45,529 nucleotides of DNA. Source: Firmicutes bacterium UBA5493 (GTDB taxonomy: Bacteria; Bacillota; Limnochordia; Darwinibacteriales; Darwinibacteriaceae). A program made the translations under genes and the position numbers. The stretch covers positions 48,086 to 93,614 of the forward strand of contig DIPH01000034.1 in the NCBI GenBank assembly GCA_002424045.1, given 5' to 3'. Below are positions 40,671-45,529 of this stretch, in pieces. The notes below the pieces were generated by a model, which made no database searches, was not told where the DNA came from, and saw nothing but the letters and a program-made list of their open reading frames with translations. The stretch's first letter is position 1; every line of letters begins with the position of its first letter.

Positions 40671-41957
40671 CTAACCTACTAAGAATGCCAGTTCATTGCT
40701 GAACACAAGGAACAGCGTGCACATCAACAGAATTAGCGCAATGGGAACGAGGCAGGTCTTGAGAAAATCCTTGGTATAACTGCCTTTAAACTTCAGTTCC
40801 ATAACGGTTGCGCGCCCAACCACCGCAGTGGGAGGGAGGCAGTCCCCCAGTGGCCACATTGTTGCCATGGCAGACAATGCGATGACTGGCTCCATGCCCT
40901 TCATGTTAAAGAGCAAGATCAAAGGGACACCTAGAAGAGGTGCTACCGCGTACTGTAACAGACCTTCGGAAACCGGCAAAATAAGCCAGAGCGTTACGAA
41001 CAACACAGATAGAGGCAACGTGACAACACCTAGCGAGATTAGACCACGAGCACCGCTTAGGGCCATAATCTGAATCAACATTCCTACAACAACCATGATC
41101 CCGACTAAGGGAATGAGAGAATGAATTGTCTCACTAGCAATTTCTACAACCCGTAGCTTATGCGGGCTCACGAGTAAAGCTGTAATGGATGCTAGGATGA
41201 ACATTAAGGGTAGACCTACAATGGGCATACTAAAGGGCCATATACGACCGGCTGCCACCAGCGCAAATAGTACAAAAAAGGGAAGACCAACCTTGAACCA
41301 GTTCATGTCAGTAGGTGACTCAGGAAGCTCGGCTAGGGCACTTTGTAAGTCGACTTGTTTCCCCCGTGCTCCCAAGATAAACATGGACAGAAGCGCTCCG
41401 ACAACGCTGAGTACCAAAAGTGGCTTGGTGAAACCAACATAGGGCATATTCGATCCCGCGGCTGCCATCATAGCCCACAGGTTAATGGGCGGAGCCGCAG
41501 CACTCATGGCAGCACACAGGAAGATGATGGCTGCCGTACGATTCGGAGAAATGCCCATACATGTCAGTACAGTTCCCACAAGGGTTCCTACAGTGAAAAC
41601 GGTAGCGGCACCGGAACCGGTAATCGCTCCTGGGACGAGCATAACAATGGTAAGCAACAGTAAACAAAGATAACGATGCTTGAAAAAGCGTGAAACGATG
41701 CTACGCACCATAAAGGTGACGGCGCCCGATTCTTTCAAGATGTTCATGAAAAATGTAGCGGTAATAAAAATCAAACAAACATCAAAGTAGTTGAAGGACC
41801 CCTCAACTAGGTGCCTAACGGGAATTCCCTTCGTGTGGAAGAGAGCCCCGGCCAAAGCGGCTACTGCCATCGATAACTCTGTTGTGACTTTTGCCCACTT
41901 AGCTACAATAAACGCTATAACCATGATTGACAAAACTAGACCTGCATGGACAAACAT
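40671..41957 (-). CDS. TRAP-DctM-like large permease
   Basis: A 428-residue polytopic membrane protein with about 11-12 helices, resembling DctM and the wider ion-transporter superfamily. Pieces include MVPGAITGSGAATVFTVGTL, the SAAAPPINLWAMMAA re-entrant-type loop and a late MATMWPLGDCLPPTAVVG. Classical TRAP systems also need DctP and DctQ, neither of which is recognisable here; secreted DUF6305-like proteins and the 54-residue protein occupy their places. Substrate unknown, probably an organic anion, amino-acid derivative or peptide. Start at ATG 41957 with GGAGGG about 5 nt upstream; 56 bp after the DUF6305-like gene. Confidence 0.8.
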   Translation of the reverse strand: MFVHAGLVLSIMVIAFIVAKWAKVTTELSMAVAALAGALFHTKGIPVRHLVEGSFNYFDVCLIFITATFFMNILKESGAVTFMVRSIVSRFFKHRYLCLLLLTIVMLVPGAITGSGAATVFTVGTLVGTVLTCMGISPNRTAAIIFLCAAMSAAAPPINLWAMMAAAGSNMPYVGFTKPLLVLSVVGALLSMFILGARGKQVDLQSALAELPESPTDMNWFKVGLPFFVLFALVAAGRIWPFSMPIVGLPLMFILASITALLVSPHKLRVVEIASETIHSLIPLVGIMVVVGMLIQIMALSGARGLISLGVVTLPLSVLFVTLWLILPVSEGLLQYAVAPLLGVPLILLFNMKGMEPVIALSAMATMWPLGDCLPPTAVVGRATVMELKFKGSYTKDFLKTCLVPIALILLMCTLFLVFSNELAFLVG

Positions 41958-42013
41958 TCCATCCCTCCTAAGCCTTGAGCCATCCGCAAAACCAAGATTG
42001 GTACATCGCCTTA

Positions 42014-42607
42014 TTACTGCTCAAACAGGTTTTGAAATGGTTCCATCAGATGCAAAGTCTCTTTAACCTTCAAGAGAGGTACATTTCTTTCTGCTGCTAA
42101 TTTGGTGAAATAGCCATCTTCATCACTGGACTCAATGACCACTAACATGTCCGCGTGCTGACAAACAGCCTCAACGGAGAGTTGATCCGTGTGATCTACC
42201 CTGCGGGCAGCACCTTCAATGTGAGCACCCATGACATAAATACCTTGCTTTTTTGCTTCTGCGATCAAACTACTGATGCGATCAATCTCATCATTAATGT
42301 CCGTACCGGCTGCTCCCATACCCTTCATACTTGTTCCAGTGGTAATAAAGAGCGCTTTGAAACCTTCGCCTTGGGCAGCTCTTTCCTGCAGAATCTCAGC
42401 TGTCAACAGATCATTATGGTAATTTTCTAACCCTGCACGGGTGAACACTAATCCAGCCATCAAAGCACCGGGGCTCTGACCACAAGTTGTTACCGCAATA
42501 GGTCTTTCTAAACGAATCTCAGACAAATCAGTTCCAGCAAAGGCTGCCATGGAAAGACTAAGAACTAACACCGCAGCTATTAAATGAATTTCAAAATTCT
42601 TACGCAT
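42014..42607 (-). CDS. Secreted DUF6305-like protein (paralogue 1)
   Basis: A 197-residue exported protein. The signal peptide is about residues 1-24 (cleavage after MAAFA), with no lipobox. The mature part looks like a Rossmann-type alpha/beta fold: RPIAVTTCGQSPGALMAGLV, then TGTSMKGMGAAGTDINDEIDR, and HADMLVVIESSDEDGYFTKL. A second copy with the same order of motifs is at 44937-45494. The family name is from memory. Placed directly before the permease gene, it may serve as a binding or sensing partner. Start at ATG 42607 with AGGAGG 9 nt upstream; an in-frame TTG at 42745 would put 46 residues before the signal and is rejected. Confidence 0.75.
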   Translation of the reverse strand: MRKNFEIHLIAAVLVLSLSMAAFAGTDLSEIRLERPIAVTTCGQSPGALMAGLVFTRAGLENYHNDLLTAEILQERAAQGEGFKALFITTGTSMKGMGAAGTDINDEIDRISSLIAEAKKQGIYVMGAHIEGAARRVDHTDQLSVEAVCQHADMLVVIESSDEDGYFTKLAAERNVPLLKVKETLHLMEPFQNLFEQ

Positions 42608-42849
42608 GAGAATAATCCTCCTATCATGATTTAGTGAATTGTCATTCAAACCTAAGTGCCTGTTCGACCACCATTCCTCCCTTCGTAAGAGATAGACTAA
42701 GGTTTGCAGCCTATGCCAGTTAGAAAACTCAACTTTGTTCTTCAAACAGCCTCCGACTTTACCTCCAATGAACTAAAGTTAGAAGTACTTAATAGTTCTT
42801 TTTGTAACAAGCCAATCCTATATTCTCTCTTATTTCTCTTTGTAGGGGA
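42608..42849 (-). promoter_or_regulatory. Gene-free promoter region of the DUF6305-permease-peptidase operon
   Basis: About 240 bp between the response-regulator terminator and the first transporter-operon gene. It is A/T-rich near 42770-42830 on the minus strand, with a possible TTGGCT and TATTAA pair at 15-bp spacing, too short for confidence. This would be the natural target of the neighbouring CitB-type regulator. No clear operator repeat was found by eye. Confidence 0.35.
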
Positions 42850-42887
42850 TAAAAAGAAAAAGACCAAGAGCTTTACCCTCCTGGCCT
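42850..42887 (-). terminator. Terminator after the two-component system genes
   Basis: On the minus strand AGGCCAGGAG pairs with CTCTTGGTCT (42887-42878 with 42870-42861, two G-U pairs) around a 7-nt loop, followed by a T-rich tract (TTTTTCTTTTT). Confidence 0.75.
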
Positions 42888-42912
42888 TGCCTCAAGACAC
42901 TTGAGATCCTAA

Positions 42913-43530
42913 TCAACTGCTTTTAAAGTAGAGTTTGAGCGGTCTGCCTACCTTGCCGTAGACCAAGTCTACTTTTACAATACCCTCCTTGTCGAGGTAA
43001 CTCATATACCTGTGAACTGTCTGGTAGGCTAAACCTGTCCCTTCGGAAATGGAATCGATATTCTCAGGTTCCTCAGCTTGTTCGAGGTAATCTACGATTA
43101 GCTGCAAGGTCACCCCACTCATTCCCTTGGGGAGCTCTTGTCCCTCCATCCAGACAGGTACCCTCGATGGAGACAGACTTAGGTGTACGTTGATCCGGGA
43201 GATGAGGTCAGCTACACGGATGGGCTTTGTGGCAAAGTCCGTAGCCCCAGCCTCCATAAACTGGTGGGCAATGTCTAGAGATTCATCTACCGTTAAGACC
43301 AATATAGGCACCTCAGAGAACCCCCGTATTCCTTCCACAAGCTCGATCCCATTCATTTCGGGCATGTAGTAATCAACAATGACCAGATCAAAGGGCTCCT
43401 TTTTCAACAACTCCAGTCCTTTGAAGCCACTATCTAAGGTCACTAAGTCAAAATCACCCACTTCACTAATGGCTCGGAGGGTATACAACACATCATGGTC
43501 GTCATCAACGGCTAGAACTCGTCTCGTCAT
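42913..43530 (-). CDS. Response regulator, CitB/DcuR-type
   Basis: A 205-residue two-component regulator. The receiver domain has Asp9-Asp10-Asp11, phospho-acceptor Asp53 (VIVDYYMPEMNG), Thr80 and Lys102 (TKP). The C-terminal output (LPKGMSGVTLQLIVDYLEQ, then YQTVHRYMSYLDKEGIV, ending YGKVGRPLKLYF) is the winged-helix type of CitB/DcuR regulators, which usually control organic-acid transport operons. ATG 43530 overlaps the kinase stop by one base (TGATG), so translation is coupled. Its likely target is the transporter-peptidase operon just downstream. Confidence 0.9.
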   Translation of the reverse strand: MTRRVLAVDDDHDVLYTLRAISEVGDFDLVTLDSGFKGLELLKKEPFDLVIVDYYMPEMNGIELVEGIRGFSEVPILVLTVDESLDIAHQFMEAGATDFATKPIRVADLISRINVHLSLSPSRVPVWMEGQELPKGMSGVTLQLIVDYLEQAEEPENIDSISEGTGLAYQTVHRYMSYLDKEGIVKVDLVYGKVGRPLKLYFKSS

Positions 43531-44933
43531 CAATTATCACCCCTTGGGAGGCTTATTTTTACTGTTGTGCCCACGCCCACCTGGCTGGAAATGTGTATGT
43601 CTCCGTGATGATCGTTGACCACTTTCCTGACAAAGTTGAGCCCTAAGCCAGTACTCTTACCGTTTGTGTATCCTAATTCCCAAATTCGGTCGAGAGAGTC
43701 CCTGGGGATGCCTCGCCCATTATCACTGATTTGGAATACCACTTCCCCGTTTTCCTCATATGCTTGCACACGTACATGGCCATGGGGGGTATCGGTAGCC
43801 TGCAGGCCATTATCAATGATGTTAATAAGGGCTCTAGACAAAAGGTGCTTATTAGCGTAGATCATGGCATCTGTTTGAGAATCGATTCGCACCCTGGAAT
43901 GCAGCTCTTCCAAAGAAAGATGGATTTTCAGGAAGTCTATGATATCCTTCACATCGAGGGGCCTGAGCGTTCTTTCATGAAGAATCTCCGTAATCATTAA
44001 TGAGACTTTCTCTACAGAGTTGGAGATCTTTTTTGTATAACTCTTGATCTGGGGGTCATCAACCTTCAGGCCAATGACCTCGTTCAAACCTTGAATCGTT
44101 ACAAGCGGTGTCTTTAAGTCATGAACAAGATGTTTAATTTCCTGAAAGGACCTCGATCGCAGAGCCTCGAACTCGATTTTCCGGAGCTTGTCCACTAAGT
44201 ACATTTTGTTATAATAATCAACCACAACCCTGGTCAAAATCAGGGCATTGGTTATAAGCATCAACGAGATTGTGAGGCCCACGTAATTCATGATGTAATC
44301 AGCGTTGATAAAGCCCGAGACAACCCGAACAGTACTGGCCACATCCCCGCCGCCAAAGCCGAATCTGCCCAATAATGGCACAATTTCCAGCCAGTCAAAA
44401 CCAAAGAGGAATAGAAAAATAATGATGATCTTGATGGCAATCGTTCTAATTCTAAAGGTGAGAAAATAGAGCACTAGAATCACAAAAACGGTAATATAAC
44501 TGGATCTTGTAAAGAGAAACTGAATGTCATAAATGAGGCTGATGGCCTTAAAGATCAATGGGATAAGCGTTAACGTCAACAGGAACACCAGTCGATTTAA
44601 CGTGAACTTTGAAGACAAGCCTTCACCGAAGAGGAAGGTACCAATGATAACTGGCGAGTGGCGCAGAGTATTGAAAAAAACGAGTTTATTGGTGGCTAGA
44701 AGGAGCAGCCCAGTATCGGAGGAGATAATACTCCGCTGCAAATCCCGAAGCAAAAAACCGATCTGGGGTTGGATTATTCTCGGAAACAGCAAACCGACAA
44801 CAATAAAGACGAGGCCCAAGACGATTTTTCGGTTATCGGAAGAAGGAGAGCGGGAGTCCACGCTCCCATATCGGGCCACGTCTTTGAATGTATCAGAAAG
44901 ATTCATATCTGTTAGTCTCACCGTTAGCGCCAC
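43530..44933 (-). CDS. Multi-pass membrane sensor histidine kinase
   Basis: A 467-residue kinase. About six hydrophobic segments lie between residues 37 and 236, followed by a dimerisation helix with phospho-acceptor His271 in VHDLKTPLV. The ATPase domain has the N-box INIIDNGLQAT, G1 DNGRGIP and G2 STGLGLNFV. Unlike DcuS/CitA kinases, which normally partner CitB-type regulators, it has no large extracytoplasmic PAS domain; sensing is probably in the membrane or through a partner protein. GTG 44933 begins 3 nt after the preceding DUF6305-like stop; the ribosome site is weak, and ATG 44906 is a possible alternative. Confidence 0.88.
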   Translation of the reverse strand: MALTVRLTDMNLSDTFKDVARYGSVDSRSPSSDNRKIVLGLVFIVVGLLFPRIIQPQIGFLLRDLQRSIISSDTGLLLLATNKLVFFNTLRHSPVIIGTFLFGEGLSSKFTLNRLVFLLTLTLIPLIFKAISLIYDIQFLFTRSSYITVFVILVLYFLTFRIRTIAIKIIIIFLFLFGFDWLEIVPLLGRFGFGGGDVASTVRVVSGFINADYIMNYVGLTISLMLITNALILTRVVVDYYNKMYLVDKLRKIEFEALRSRSFQEIKHLVHDLKTPLVTIQGLNEVIGLKVDDPQIKSYTKKISNSVEKVSLMITEILHERTLRPLDVKDIIDFLKIHLSLEELHSRVRIDSQTDAMIYANKHLLSRALINIIDNGLQATDTPHGHVRVQAYEENGEVVFQISDNGRGIPRDSLDRIWELGYTNGKSTGLGLNFVRKVVNDHHGDIHISSQVGVGTTVKISLPRGDN

Positions 44934-44936
44934 TTT

Positions 44937-45494
44937 CTATTGGGAAAATATGCAGGACAATTCCTCAGAAAGACCTCCCAAGTTCTCAATGGTAAAGATG
45001 GGAATACTTCTTTCTTCAGAAACTCGCCTAAAGTAATCTATAGGGCCACCACAATCCTTGTAGACAATAATAACATCTGCCCGTGGTGCCAAAATTTCGA
45101 TCAGCTCTTGTGACTTGGCATCCCCCTGCAAGAAGCCGCCTAAGTACATGAGAATGACTTGGCTGGGATGCTTATGAGCGGCTTCAGCGAGAACCCGCGC
45201 GCGGTTGATCTCATCTTGAACTGTCATCCCCGCGGCCGCTATTCCTTTATAGCTTATGCCCGGCGAAACAATGATTTGCTCATATTCGGCCAGGACCTTA
45301 GATGGAGCAACAGGCTGAAAATCGGCCTTCACCTTCATTTCGTCAAAGATGGTCTTGATAATCAGGGCATCAAGGTTCTGCCCTATGGAGGTGATCAGAA
45401 CAGAATCTCCCAACTGTAAAGGACAATCACTAGCGAAGATAGTAGGTCCAGGAAAGAGCACTAAACTGACACACAGAACAAGAATTCTCAGCAT
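44937..45494 (-). CDS. Secreted DUF6305-like protein (paralogue 2), next to the kinase
   Basis: A 185-residue exported protein with a signal peptide (residues 1-21, cleavage near IFAS). Its mature part parallels paralogue 1: VLITSIGQNLDALIIKTIF, SPGISYKGIAAAGMTVQDE, ADVIIVYKDCGGPIDYFRRV, then IPIFTIENLGGL. The two share the core G-x-S-x-K-G-x-x-A-A-G. It sits 3 nt before the kinase gene, so it may be the extracytoplasmic ligand sensor feeding the kinase, while paralogue 1 pairs with the permease (inference). Start at ATG 45494, 9 nt after AAGG; earlier in-frame ATGs touch the ribosome site. Confidence 0.75.
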   Translation of the reverse strand: MLRILVLCVSLVLFPGPTIFASDCPLQLGDSVLITSIGQNLDALIIKTIFDEMKVKADFQPVAPSKVLAEYEQIIVSPGISYKGIAAAGMTVQDEINRARVLAEAAHKHPSQVILMYLGGFLQGDAKSQELIEILAPRADVIIVYKDCGGPIDYFRRVSEERSIPIFTIENLGGLSEELSCIFSQ

Positions 45495-45529
45495 GATCAT
45501 CATCCTTTTCTGGAAATAACACCATTCCT

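Noticed and set aside
42608..42745. In-frame N-terminal extension of DUF6305-like paralogue 1 from TTG 42745
   Set aside because: It would place 46 polar residues before a clear signal peptide; ATG 42607 has a better ribosome site.

Overview
The window looks like about 45.5 kb of ordinary chromosome from a bacterium of the Bacillota (Firmicutes). The evidence is the dense gene packing, strong AGGAGG-type ribosome binding sites, GTG and TTG starts, an Hsp20 gene with CtsR-like operators, a CD3324-type HTH protein, a clostridial-type glutamate 2,3-aminomutase and a CitB-type response regulator. Two exported solute-binding-type proteins carry plain signal peptidase I signals instead of lipoboxes, which would fit a lineage with an outer membrane (for example Limnochordia), but this is inference. 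I see no rRNA, tRNA, insertion sequence, prophage, CRISPR array or replication origin. Most genes lie on the minus strand.

Layout. 0-5.2 kb: lipoprotein, LacI-type regulator, MsrB, HAD phosphatase, alpha/beta hydrolase and an atypical phosphofructokinase. 5.3-9.6 kb: prolyl oligopeptidase, a modification-dependent-type HNH endonuclease, Hsp20, a decayed DUF1858-like mini-gene and a coiled-coil protein. 9.6-14.6 kb: signalling genes, namely a D-threonine aldolase/D-serine dehydratase-like enzyme with a membrane diguanylate cyclase, a CD3324 HTH protein behind an unusual repeat-rich leader, and a chemotaxis receptor. 14.7-18.5 kb: galE overlapped by a pRiA4b-type gene and a tiny L7/L12-CTD-like gene, then exonuclease III and an unrecognised gene with a probable 1-nt frameshift. 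18.6-23.1 kb: an apparent operon of an orphan amino-acid-type ABC ATPase, a GH13 alpha-glucosidase, a GPH sugar symporter and a SpoT-like HD hydrolase. 23.3-26.7 kb: EamA transporter, and ornithine aminotransferase with a COG2403 P-loop protein behind a structured leader. 27.1-30.7 kb: serine biosynthesis (serC divergent from serA-DUF1015). 30.8-35.4 kb: ribose-type sugar ABC transporter with a Gfo/Idh/MocA dehydrogenase. 35.5-37.4 kb: gamma-glutamylcyclotransferase-like protein and glutamate 2,3-aminomutase.

The most system-like part is 37.6-45.5 kb, all on the minus strand: a secreted DUF6305-like protein, a multi-pass histidine kinase, a CitB-type response regulator, a second secreted DUF6305-like paralogue, a DctM-like permease, a 54-residue membrane protein, a membrane-anchored zinc amidohydrolase/carboxypeptidase-like protein and a secreted C69 dipeptidase. 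This reads as a regulated sense-transport-degrade module for small peptides or acylated amino acids. Its substrate is not visible from sequence, and it is the best candidate here for an undescribed system.

Starts were set by ribosome binding sites, so many differ from the longest possible reading frame. Family names come from motif recognition without a database search.
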